From Streptomyces panaciradicis (GTDB lineage Bacteria; Actinomycetota; Actinomycetes; Streptomycetales; Streptomycetaceae), in NCBI RefSeq assembly GCF_023516615.1, contig NZ_JAMGBF010000020.1:1-64000 (forward strand): DNA of 64,000 bases, given 5' to 3'. The notes beneath the pieces were generated by a model, which had not been told where the DNA came from, did not search any database, and saw nothing but the letters and a program-made list of their open reading frames with translations. Positions 8,919 to 16,601 of this stretch are shown here, one piece after another; the first letter of the stretch is position 1; every line of letters begins with the position of its first letter. Position numbers and translations under genes: made by a program.

Positions 8919-9752
8919 TCACGCGACGTCCGACACCGCGGCCAGCGCCGCCGACACCGCCGCCGCGGCCCCGATGTCCAGCCGCCCGCTCGTCCCCCGC
9001 ACCCCGTGCCGCACCTCGTCGGCGGCCAGCCGAAGCAGCTGCGGCAGCAGATCGGTGCACCGCCGCGCCACCCAGGCGGTGCCCGCCGTGGCCAGCCACC
9101 ACAGGCTCGCCGACCTCGTGGGCACGGGATGCTCCGGCTCCGGCGAGGGCGCCGCCCCCGTCGCACGACCCGCCTGCGCCAGCAGCGCGTGGAAGCGCAC
9201 GGCCAGCTGCCGGTGCCCGCGCTCGCCGGGGTGCAGCCGGTCCGCGCTCCACATCGCGCGGTCCGTGATCCAGCCCTCCTCGGCCGCGTGCAGATGCACC
9301 GCCCCGTAGCGGTCGGACAGCACGTGGACCACCTCGTTGACCGCCCGCTGCCGTCTGGCCAGGGGCCTGGCCAGGGAGCCCGGCAGGCCGAGCATCGATC
9401 CGGGGTCGGGCAGACAGGCGGTGAGCAGGGTCGCCCCCTGCGCGGTGAAGGCGGCGTACACCCGGTCCAGACGCGCGGCGACGGCGTGGATGTCGAACGT
9501 GCGGCGCAAGGTGTCGTTGACGCCGATCACCACGGACACGACGTCCGGCTCCAGGGCGAGACCGGCCGGCGTCTGGACCTCCAGCACCTCCCTGGTCTGC
9601 GCGCCGCTGACGGCGAGGTTGGTGAACTCGACGTCCGCCTCGGCGAGTCCGCCTGCGAGCAGCGCGGCCCAGCCGCGCCACCCGTCGCCGGCCGGGTCGC
9701 CCACGCCCTCGGTCAGGGAGTCCCCGAGGGCGACGAAACGCGTGGCTCTCAT
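8919..9752 (-). CDS. SGNH/GDSL-family hydrolase
   Basis: A protein of 277 residues with the four SGNH blocks: ALGDSLTEG at the N terminus with the nucleophile Ser (block I), NLAVSGAQT (block II Gly), VIGVNDTLR (block III Asn) and SADRLHPGERG (block V Asp and His). No signal peptide is seen, so it may act inside the cell or at the membrane face as an esterase, lipase or deacylase. The ATG at 9752 overlaps the stop of the upstream glycosyltransferase (ATGA), placing it as third gene of a coupled operon with two GT4 enzymes. That suggests trimming or deacylating a glycolipid or glycan made by them. The C-terminal 80 residues are extra, Ala-rich and without a recognised domain. Confidence 0.88.
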   Translation of the reverse strand: MRATRFVALGDSLTEGVGDPAGDGWRGWAALLAGGLAEADVEFTNLAVSGAQTREVLEVQTPAGLALEPDVVSVVIGVNDTLRRTFDIHAVAARLDRVYAAFTAQGATLLTACLPDPGSMLGLPGSLARPLARRQRAVNEVVHVLSDRYGAVHLHAAEEGWITDRAMWSADRLHPGERGHRQLAVRFHALLAQAGRATGAAPSPEPEHPVPTRSASLWWLATAGTAWVARRCTDLLPQLLRLAADEVRHGVRGTSGRLDIGAAAAVSAALAAVSDVA

Positions 9753-10906
9753 GCCACGCCCCCGGGGACGGCGCGACGCTCCGGGACCGTCGCGTCGTGC
9801 GCGGCGAGGAAGGCGTCCACGGCCGCGTTCCACCCGAAGCACTCCGCACGCGCGCGTGCCGCCTCGCGCCGTTCCTGTTCGGGGAGCCGGAGCAGGGTGT
9901 CCACGGCGTCCGCGAACGCCTCCCCGTGGTCCGCCGCGACGGCCCCGGCCGAGCCGATGACCTCCGGCAGCGCCGACGACGCGCTCACCACCACGGGGGT
10001 GGCGCAGGCCATGGCCTCCAGCGCGGCCAGACCGAACGTCTCGGCGGGTCCGGGGGCCAGGCAGAGGTCGGCCGAGGCCTGCAGCGCGCCGAGCCTGGCG
10101 CGGTCGGAGACATGCCCGAGGAACGTCACCGGCAGCCGGCGCTCACGCGCCCGCAGTTCGAGCCGTCCCCGCAGCGGCCCGTCGCCGGCGACCACCAGCA
10201 CCGCCCGGCGGCCGCGACGGATCAGCGCCTCCAGGGCGTCGAGCGCCGTGCCGGGGCGTTTCTCCACGGACAGGCGTGTGCAGGTCACGAGCAGCGTCTC
10301 GGTCTCGCGCGCGTAGTGTGCGCGCAGCGCCGCGTCGTACAGGGCGGGACGGCGTTCCACCAGGTCGACGCCCAGCGGTGCCCGTACGACGTTGCGCGCG
10401 CCGATCCGTACGAACTCCCGCTCGGCGAACTCGGTCGTGCACACCACGCGCGCGTAGGTGTGCGCCGTACGGGTGTTGAGGGCGTCCGCGGCGCGCCGGG
10501 CGGCGCCCTCGGACAGGCCCCAGGTGCGCAGCACTCCGTCGGCGGTCTCGTGCGAGACCATCACGGCGGGCACCCGGTGCCGCCGGGCCCACTTGCCGGT
10601 CCACCTGAGGGTCGTCCGGTCGGAGACCTCCAGCCGGTCCGGCGCCAGTTCCTCCAGCAGGGCGGCGACCCGCCGCTTGTCGGTCAGCACGCGGTAGCCG
10701 CCCGTGGCGGGCAGCAGCGGCCCTGGCAGGGTGATGACGCGGCCCTGTTCGGTGTCGCGGTCGTCCGCGCGTGCGCCGGGGACGATGAGCACGGGCTCGT
10801 GCCCGGCCGCCCGGTAGCCCTTGCCGAGTTCGCGCAGGGCGGTGCGCAGTCCGCCGGAGGCGGGCGCGACGAAGTTGGCGAGGCGGACGATCCGAAGGGG
10901 GGTCAT
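9749..10906 (-). CDS. GT4-family glycosyltransferase
   Basis: A GT-B glycosyltransferase of 385 residues. The N-terminal acceptor domain opens with IVRLANFVAPASGGLRTAL. The C-terminal donor domain carries TCTRLSVEKRP and, near residue 290, the GT4 signature PAETFGLAALEAMACATPVV with the conserved E-x7-E pair. This is the nucleotide-sugar-binding set used by PimB/MgtA-like mannosyltransferases and related enzymes. Its ATG overlaps the previous gene's stop and its stop overlaps the next gene's start, so all three are coupled. The likely substrate is a lipid or glycan acceptor at the cytoplasmic membrane face; donor and acceptor cannot be told from sequence. Confidence 0.88.
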   Translation of the reverse strand: MTPLRIVRLANFVAPASGGLRTALRELGKGYRAAGHEPVLIVPGARADDRDTEQGRVITLPGPLLPATGGYRVLTDKRRVAALLEELAPDRLEVSDRTTLRWTGKWARRHRVPAVMVSHETADGVLRTWGLSEGAARRAADALNTRTAHTYARVVCTTEFAEREFVRIGARNVVRAPLGVDLVERRPALYDAALRAHYARETETLLVTCTRLSVEKRPGTALDALEALIRRGRRAVLVVAGDGPLRGRLELRARERRLPVTFLGHVSDRARLGALQASADLCLAPGPAETFGLAALEAMACATPVVVSASSALPEVIGSAGAVAADHGEAFADAVDTLLRLPEQERREAARARAECFGWNAAVDAFLAAHDATVPERRAVPGGVA

Positions 10907-12048
10907 GCCGCCACCGCCGTCTTCTTCCGGGCGGCGAGCACGTCCGCGTAGTGCCCGATCAGCTGGTCGCCGACGGCCGCCCAGGTGCGTCCCTCGACCG
11001 TGGCGCGGGCGGTGGCACCGAACACGAAGCGCCGTTCGGGGTCGGCGATCAGGGTCCTCACCGCCTCGCGGACGGCGTCCGCGTCGTGCGGCGGCACCAG
11101 CAGCCCGGTGCGCTCGTGGGCGACCAGGTCCAGCGGGCCGCCGACGGCGGGCGCGACGACCGGGACACCGCTGGCCATGGCCTCCTGCACGGTCTGGCAG
11201 AAGGTCTCGAAGGGGCCGGTGTGCGCGAAGACGTCCAGGGAGGCGTAGATCCGGGCGAGTTCCTCGCCGGTGCGGCGGCCGAGGAAGACCGCGCCCGGGA
11301 GGGCCTCGGTCAGGCTCGGCCGGCTCGGGCCGTCGCCGACGACCACGACGCGCACGCCGTCGAGTCCGCACACACCCGACAGGAGTTCGACGTGCTTCTC
11401 GGGGGCGAGGCGGCCGACGTAGCCGACGATCAGCTCGCCGTCGGGGGCGAGTTCGCGGCGCAGGGCGTCGTCGCGCAGGTCGGGACGGAACCGGACGGTG
11501 TCCACGCCGCGCGGCCACAGCTTGACCCGGGGGACGTCGTGGGTCCGCAGGTCGCGCAGGGAGGCACTGGAGGGGGCGAGGGTGAGGTCGGCGGCCGCGT
11601 GGACGGAGCGGATGCGCCGCCACGCCGCGGCCTCGCCGGCGCCCATGTAGGTGCGGGCGTATCCGGCCAGGTCGGTCTGGTAGACGGCCACGGCGGGGAT
11701 GCCGAGCCGGGCGGCGGCGGCCATGCCGCGGACGCCGAGGACGAAGGGGCTGGCCAGGTGCACGATGTCGGCCCGGTGCTCGACCACGGCGGCGGCGAGG
11801 CGCCGGCTGGGCAGGGCGACGCGGACCTGGGGGTAGCCCGGGAGCGGGAGGGAGGGGACACGGACGACGGGGCACGGCGCCTGGGCGTCGGGCCCGGTCC
11901 CGGCCCGGCCGAGCAGGGCGGCGGTGGCAGGGGCGACGACGAGCGGATGGTGACCGCGATCTACGAGGTGCCGGGCGGTCTGGAGCGCGCAGTGGGCCAC
12001 GCCGTTCACATCGGGGGGAAAGGATTCGGTCACGATGACGACACGCAT
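10903..12048 (-). CDS. GT4-family glycosyltransferase, MgtA/PimB-like (putative alpha-mannosyltransferase)
   Basis: A GT-B enzyme of 381 residues and first gene of a three-gene operon. The N terminus VTESFPPDVNGVAHCALQ is the form seen in GDP-mannose-dependent mannosyltransferases of the MgtA/PimB group. GYVGRLAPEKHVELL begins the donor domain and GPFETFCQTVQEAMASGVPV carries the E-x7-E region, with Gln where many relatives have Gly or Leu. A role in mannosylated membrane glycolipids is plausible but unproven. GAGAA stands about seven bases before the ATG. The two glycosyltransferases are paralogues that probably act in series on one product. Confidence 0.88.
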   Translation of the reverse strand: MRVVIVTESFPPDVNGVAHCALQTARHLVDRGHHPLVVAPATAALLGRAGTGPDAQAPCPVVRVPSLPLPGYPQVRVALPSRRLAAAVVEHRADIVHLASPFVLGVRGMAAAARLGIPAVAVYQTDLAGYARTYMGAGEAAAWRRIRSVHAAADLTLAPSSASLRDLRTHDVPRVKLWPRGVDTVRFRPDLRDDALRRELAPDGELIVGYVGRLAPEKHVELLSGVCGLDGVRVVVVGDGPSRPSLTEALPGAVFLGRRTGEELARIYASLDVFAHTGPFETFCQTVQEAMASGVPVVAPAVGGPLDLVAHERTGLLVPPHDADAVREAVRTLIADPERRFVFGATARATVEGRTWAAVGDQLIGHYADVLAARKKTAVAA

Positions 12049-12289
12049 ACCGGTGTTCTCGCCGTGCCGGACGTGGCCGCGTCAACGTGGATCTTTGCGC
12101 ACGATGAACGTCCCGTGAGCGTTCCTTCGCACACCCGGGCAGGTCAGACCGTGTCCATGACCGGCTGACCCGCGGGTCATCCCTCGTTCATCCGGCGGCC
12201 GTGCCACCATCCGGCGTCACGGTCCGGGGGGTGTCCCGAGCACCGCGCCTGCCCGGATCCCGCCGCCCGCGCCCTTCCGTCCGCGCGCC

Positions 12290-13708
12290 TCACACGGCGG
12301 GCCCCTCGGGTGCGATCCGGCTGCGTACCGCCGTCTGCACCTCGGCTTCCTCGGCCGGATCGGCGGCGAGGCGGCGGAGCTGTTCGACGACCCGGGCGTC
12401 GCCGGTCTCGGCGTGCCGGGCGGCGATCTCGCGGGTGGACTCCTCGCAGTCCCAGAGGCATTCGACGGCGAAGCCGGCGGGGAAGGAGGGGTCGGTGGCG
12501 GCGAGGGCCCGGGCGGCCCGGCCGCGCAGGTGGGAGGAGGCGGTCTCGCGGTAGATGTGGCGCAGGACGGGGGCGGCGCAGGCGATGCCGAGCCGGCCGG
12601 TGCCGTCCACGAGGGTCCACAGCGTGGGGGCGTCGGGGCCCTCGCCCCGGACGGCTTCCCGCAGTGCGCCGAGGACCAGGTCCTTGTCCTCGACCCCGCC
12701 GCGGCAGGCGAGCATGCGGCCGGCGGCGGCGCCGAGCGGGTCGGGGCGGCGGGCCCAGCCGCGCGCGCGGTCGACGGCGGCGATGCTCCGCATCCGTTCG
12801 AAGGCGTCCACGGCGGCCTCCACGACGGCCGGTGTGCCCGTGGCCACGGCGCCCTCGATCAGATCGAGGGCGTCGGGATCGTTGCCGTCGGCGAGGTAGC
12901 GCAGGGCGGTGCAACGCGCCCCGTCGAAGCCGTCCTCGGCGGCCCGGACGATCTCCGCCCGGTCCTCGGGGCCTGCGACGGCGACCAGACAGCGGGCGGC
13001 GGGCACGTGCAGGGCCGCGCCCCGCTCGAAGCCCTGCTGGGCCCACTCGAAGACGGCCTGCACGCTCCACCCCGGACGAGGCCCGGTCGGTCGCATCTGC
13101 CGTTGCCAGCGGTCGAAGCAGCCGGCCTCGTGGGCGGCACGCACACGCGTGGCGATCGATTCGCGGGGATCCTCGGCCCACAGCCGCCAGGGCCGGGGCT
13201 CGAAGGCGTCCCGTACGGCGGCGGCGAGCTCGGCCTCGCCCTCGGCGTCGGTGGCGAAGCGGGCGAGGACGGGCGCGGCCAGGGACCGCAGACCGGCGTC
13301 GTCGTCCCGCAGGGCCAGCTCGTCCAGGGCCCAGGCCCAGTTGGAGCCGGAGGCGGCGTACCGGCGCAGCAGCTGGAGCGCGTCCCGCCGGCCGTAGGAG
13401 GCGAGGTGGCCGAGGACCGCGAGGGCCAGGCCCGTGCGGGACTCCTCGGTGTCGAAGGCGTCCTCGACGTCGAAGAGGTGGGCCTCGATCTCGTCCAGCT
13501 CGCCGTGCAGGTCGAGGTAGAGGCGGGCGTAGTAGAGGGAGCGGTTCTCCACCTGCCAGTCGTGGCGGGGATCGCGCAGCACACAGTGGTTGAGAGCCGC
13601 GAGCGCTTCGGCGCGCGGCGCGGTGAGCGCGTGCAGTGTTCCGTCGCCGCGGCCCCGCTGAAGCAGGCCGAGCAGCGTACCGCTGGGCGCTATGACCGGT
13701 TCGAACAT
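12290..13708 (-). CDS. HEAT-repeat protein of unknown function
   Basis: A soluble protein of about 472 residues built from repeated helix pairs, for example YLADGNDPDALDLIEGAVA and AALRHIYRETASSHLRGRAARAL-type units. Such HEAT/Armadillo solenoids are protein-binding scaffolds. No catalytic motif, signal peptide or membrane segment is seen. The ATG at 13708 is preferred because GAGG lies about nine bases before it; an ATG 15 bases upstream has no ribosome site. It stands alone, with gaps of 240 and 300 bases on its sides. Streptomycetes carry many HEAT proteins of this kind with no assigned role. Confidence 0.8.
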   Translation of the reverse strand: MFEPVIAPSGTLLGLLQRGRGDGTLHALTAPRAEALAALNHCVLRDPRHDWQVENRSLYYARLYLDLHGELDEIEAHLFDVEDAFDTEESRTGLALAVLGHLASYGRRDALQLLRRYAASGSNWAWALDELALRDDDAGLRSLAAPVLARFATDAEGEAELAAAVRDAFEPRPWRLWAEDPRESIATRVRAAHEAGCFDRWQRQMRPTGPRPGWSVQAVFEWAQQGFERGAALHVPAARCLVAVAGPEDRAEIVRAAEDGFDGARCTALRYLADGNDPDALDLIEGAVATGTPAVVEAAVDAFERMRSIAAVDRARGWARRPDPLGAAAGRMLACRGGVEDKDLVLGALREAVRGEGPDAPTLWTLVDGTGRLGIACAAPVLRHIYRETASSHLRGRAARALAATDPSFPAGFAVECLWDCEESTREIAARHAETGDARVVEQLRRLAADPAEEAEVQTAVRSRIAPEGPAV

Positions 13709-14009
13709 GGGAAACAGCCTCACATCAAGCGTCGACGCAACCGGGGATTCTGCTTCACCTGGCCGCGTGACAACACGTCGGGGCGCCCGCCGTTTCCTGC
13801 TTGCTGTAGACCATTTCTCTCTGCCTCTCGTCGGTGGCCCATGCGGGCCGCGTCACGGCCCGCGCGGTGCGGCATCACCTGCCCAGCCATCGCGTCCGTG
13901 AATCACGACGTCATGATGACTCGGCAGTTCGACCTGCCGCGACCGAAATTTCGGCGGCCCTGTACCGCCTCCCCCGTTTTCTGTGTTTTCGCTGGTCAGA
14001 ACATACGGA
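13709..14009. other. intergenic region, no gene seen
   Basis: About 300 bases of lower GC than the surroundings between the HEAT protein start and the ankyrin gene stop. It holds a perfect 12-base palindrome CCGAAATTTCGG at 13943-13954 and a 16-base near-palindrome around 13904-13919 (ATCACGACGTCATGAT). It probably carries the HEAT gene promoter; no coding frame with a convincing start is visible. Confidence 0.5.
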
Positions 14010-14402
14010 TCAGTGTGCGCCGAACAATTCGAGCAGTTCTGTCCGGCCGAACATCCGGGCGGTGTCCACGGCTGACGGCGTGCCCGCGGACGGGTCGGCG
14101 CCCCCCTCCAGGAGGGCCTTGATGACGTCCGTCTCACCCTTGAAGACGGCCCCGGCGAGCGGCGTCTGCCCGCGGTCGTTGATCTCGTCGGCGGCGGCGC
14201 CCCGGGCGAGCAGTTCGCGCACCGCGTCGGCGTGCCCGTGATAGGCGGCGAGCATGAGGAGCGAGTCGCCCCTGTCGTTGGTGAGGTCGGCCGGAACGCC
14301 TGCGTCGACATACGCCACGAGTGCCTCGGCCGGACCCTGACGGGCCAGATCGAAGATCTTGGTCGCCAGCTCCACGACCTCGGGGTCGGGCGCTTCAGTC
14401 AT
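14010..14402 (-). CDS. ankyrin-repeat protein
   Basis: A small soluble protein of 130 residues. After a helical lead of about 35 residues come three ankyrin units: NDRGDSLLMLAAYHGHADAV, NDRGQTPLAGAVFKGETDVI and a degenerate last unit. Two units keep the TPLxxA-type core with following helix pair. No enzymatic domain. Ankyrin modules bind protein partners; in many bacteria such small proteins act as antidotes or adaptors for an adjacent enzyme such as catalase, but no partner gene is next to this one. The gene is monocistronic and divergent from smeA, sharing a 260-base upstream region with it. Confidence 0.85.
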   Translation of the reverse strand: MTEAPDPEVVELATKIFDLARQGPAEALVAYVDAGVPADLTNDRGDSLLMLAAYHGHADAVRELLARGAAADEINDRGQTPLAGAVFKGETDVIKALLEGGADPSAGTPSAVDTARMFGRTELLELFGAH

Positions 14403-14662
14403 CGGCCGGTCCGCCTCTCATACAACCGTTCAGGTGAATCGCAAGGGTACTGGCTCGCGCCGCACATGACCCGATGTGCCGGAGGTAAAGATCACCACAG
14501 ACCCGGTCGGACGCAAAAGCCCTGCTCAATAGGGCCAGCAGGGCTCAGCCATCCGGGGGAAATCAGCCGAAATTCACCCAGTTGCACCTTTTATCGTATG
14601 GATACATCCTGTGATCCTGGAAGTACTCATGGTGACTGTCCCCGCGAACCAGGAGAACTCAA

Positions 14663-14857
14663 ATGATCCTGTCCATTTCAGGCGTGGTCCTGCTCGGCAT
14701 CGTCGTCTTCCTCTTCTTCCGCAAGGACGGCCTGAAGGCCTCGCACGCCATGGTCTCGGCCCTCTTCGGCTTCTATCTGTCGAGCACGGCCATCGCCCCG
14801 AGCATCAAGGCGGGCGGCGAGAGCCTGGCCAGCCTCCTCGGCGGCATCAAGTTCTGA
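14663..14857 (+). CDS. smeA: SmeA, small sporulation membrane protein
   Basis: A protein of 64 residues. The first half is one hydrophobic segment (ILSISGVVLLGIVVFLFF) followed by RKDG and a second, weaker hydrophobic stretch (ALFGFYLSSTAIAP). AGGAG lies a few bases before the ATG. It is 40 bases ahead of an FtsK-like gene in the same direction. This pair matches the smeA-sffA operon of Streptomyces coelicolor, where SmeA recruits the FtsK/SpoIIIE-like SffA to sporulation septa and its loss impairs septum placement, chromosome segregation and spore wall formation. Identification rests on size, topology and the partner gene. Expression in aerial hyphae under whi control is known for the S. coelicolor genes; I see no clear WhiG-type promoter. 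Confidence 0.85.
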   Translation: MILSISGVVLLGIVVFLFFRKDGLKASHAMVSALFGFYLSSTAIAPSIKAGGESLASLLGGIKF

Positions 14858-14897
14858 CGCCGCCCCTCCGTCCCGTACGCACCCCGAGGAGACATCA

Positions 14898-16514
14898 GTG
14901 GCCCGGCGCCCCCTCCCCCGCATCCTGAGCACAGGCAGCGCGCAGATCGCCCGAAGCCGGGAGCTGGCCCGGACGGCGGCCGACAGCGCCACCGACGTCC
15001 TCCATCCGCTGATCACGATCACGCGCGGTCTGCGCCGGCTGGCGGCGGCCGGCCGGCGCAGATGGGCCGAGACACCCAAGGACAAGCGCGGGCCGCTGCT
15101 GTTCCTGGTGGCGTCGGTGGTCCTGGTCGTGGCGCTGGTGCCGTACGGCCCGCTGCTCGCCGCCGTCGTCCTGATGTCGGCGGCGGCCTGGCAGGGCCGC
15201 GACCGCAAGCCGCCGGAGCCGGACGGCCCCGACGACTCGCAGACCCAGCGCCTCAAGTCCCTGTACGAGGCCCTGGTGCCGTACTTCTCGACCCCCGAGG
15301 ACCCGGACCCCCTGTACGCCCACGGCGGCGAGTGGGAGAAGGCGTTCCCGGCGTACGAGTTCGACCAGACGGGCCGCACCACCGAACTGGTGATCCGCTA
15401 CCCCGCCTACTTCCCGGACGGCGAGGCCGAGGCCCGCGCCCGGATCGAGCAGCTGCTGCACGCCAAGTCGGGTCGCGGCCGCGAGTACCACTTCGCCTGG
15501 GACGAGGAGGGCAACCAGCTGACCGTCACGGTCCTGTCCCCGCTGCCCACCGACATCGCCGCCCAGCGTTTCGTGACGGCCCCCGGCGAGACGGTCCTCG
15601 GCTTCACCGACCCCACCCAGGTCCAGCGCACGCTCCCGCTCGGCTACGGCGAGGAGCAGCGCGACGTCCCGCCGGTCGTCTGGCGCACCGGCGTCCGCTC
15701 CACCGAGCCGCACCTGCTGGTGATGGGCCAGCCGGGCAGCGGCACCTCCACACTGCTGCGCTCGATCGCCCTGCAGGCCCTGCAGTACGGCGACGTCGTG
15801 ATCGTCGAGGGCGGCGGCACCGGCGAGTACGCGTGCCTGACCGGCCGGGACGGCGTCCTCGCCGTCGAGTGCGGGCTCTCCGGGGCGACGGCCAGCCTGG
15901 AGTGGGCGGCCACCGAGACGGAACGCCGGCTCATCGCCGCCAACCGCGCCCGTCAGGCCGGCCACCCGCCGCCGGAGGACACCAAGCGCCCGCTGTGGCT
16001 CCTGCTGGACCGCCCCACCGCCTTCTCCCACCTCGCGGCGGCGGACGGCCGCAAGGACCCGCAGGCCCTGCTCCAGGTCCCCCTGCGGCACGGCCGCGCG
16101 GCCAACGTCACGGTGGTGGTGGCCGACCAGTTCGACAGCGCGGACGCGCTGAGCGACGCGGTACGCCAGCACACCCGCGCGCGTGTCGTGCTCGGACCCG
16201 CCACGGCCGAGCAATTGCGGGCGGTCCTGGGAGCGCCCCCGAACACGACGCCGGTGGCGCAGGTGCCGCCCGGCCGGGGGTACGCGCGCCTGGGCGCCGG
16301 ACCGGTGCACCGCCTGCAGGTGCCGTCGACACCGGACCCCTACGACGACGCGACGAGCGACGCGGACCGGCAGGCGGTGCTCGCGCTGCTGCCCCCGCGG
16401 ACGACGCCGGCCGACGGGGAGACCGTGGAGACCGGGCAGGTCGAGACGGAGCCGATCCAGGCCGAGGCCCTGCCCGTGGAGGCCGTAGAAGCCGTGGTGG
16501 CCGAGAGCTCGTGA
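14898..16514 (+). CDS. sffA: SffA, septum-localised FtsK/SpoIIIE-like protein with degenerate nucleotide-binding motifs
   Basis: A protein of 538 residues. Residues about 65-95 form one or two membrane segments (LLFLVASVVLVVALVPYGPL). An FtsK-like motor domain covers about 260-470. At the Walker A position the sequence is GQPGSGTS (277-284), with Thr283 in place of the catalytic Lys. The Walker B-like strand LWLLLDRPTAF has Asp followed by Arg instead of Asp/Glu. Both changes suggest weak or absent ATP hydrolysis. The C terminus is an acidic Glu/Val-rich tail (GETVETGQVETEPIQAEA). There is no gamma DNA-reading domain. Together with smeA it forms a two-gene sporulation operon acting at division septa. 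It may be a structural partner of the true FtsK rather than a pump. Confidence 0.85.
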   Translation: MARRPLPRILSTGSAQIARSRELARTAADSATDVLHPLITITRGLRRLAAAGRRRWAETPKDKRGPLLFLVASVVLVVALVPYGPLLAAVVLMSAAAWQGRDRKPPEPDGPDDSQTQRLKSLYEALVPYFSTPEDPDPLYAHGGEWEKAFPAYEFDQTGRTTELVIRYPAYFPDGEAEARARIEQLLHAKSGRGREYHFAWDEEGNQLTVTVLSPLPTDIAAQRFVTAPGETVLGFTDPTQVQRTLPLGYGEEQRDVPPVVWRTGVRSTEPHLLVMGQPGSGTSTLLRSIALQALQYGDVVIVEGGGTGEYACLTGRDGVLAVECGLSGATASLEWAATETERRLIAANRARQAGHPPPEDTKRPLWLLLDRPTAFSHLAAADGRKDPQALLQVPLRHGRAANVTVVVADQFDSADALSDAVRQHTRARVVLGPATAEQLRAVLGAPPNTTPVAQVPPGRGYARLGAGPVHRLQVPSTPDPYDDATSDADRQAVLALLPPRTTPADGETVETGQVETEPIQAEALPVEAVEAVVAESS

Positions 16515-16545
16515 GCCGGGGCCAGCACCTGATGTGATGGGGAGG

Positions 16546-16579
16546 CGGCGCGTCTCACGCCACGACCGTGGACGCGCCG
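16546..16579. terminator. hairpin between sffA and MocR-type gene
   Basis: CGGCGCGTC pairs with GACGCGCCG over nine bases, with a smaller CACG/CGTG stem inside the loop. It lies between two convergent genes and would serve both strands. Confidence 0.6.
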
Positions 16580-16601
16580 CACTCCGGGACCCGCGTGGGC
16601 C

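Noticed and set aside
9749..12085. Reading the two glycosyltransferases as one fused 778-residue protein
   Set aside because: The frame runs through the upstream gene out of its true frame; GT4 motifs are in two separate frames joined by an ATGA overlap.
12310..13593. Arg/Pro-rich plus-strand frames opposite the HEAT-repeat gene
   Set aside because: No ribosome site and strongly biased composition typical of shadows.
14403..14662. A WhiG-type promoter before smeA
   Set aside because: TAAA at about 14486 is not followed by a GCCGATAA-like box at the right distance.
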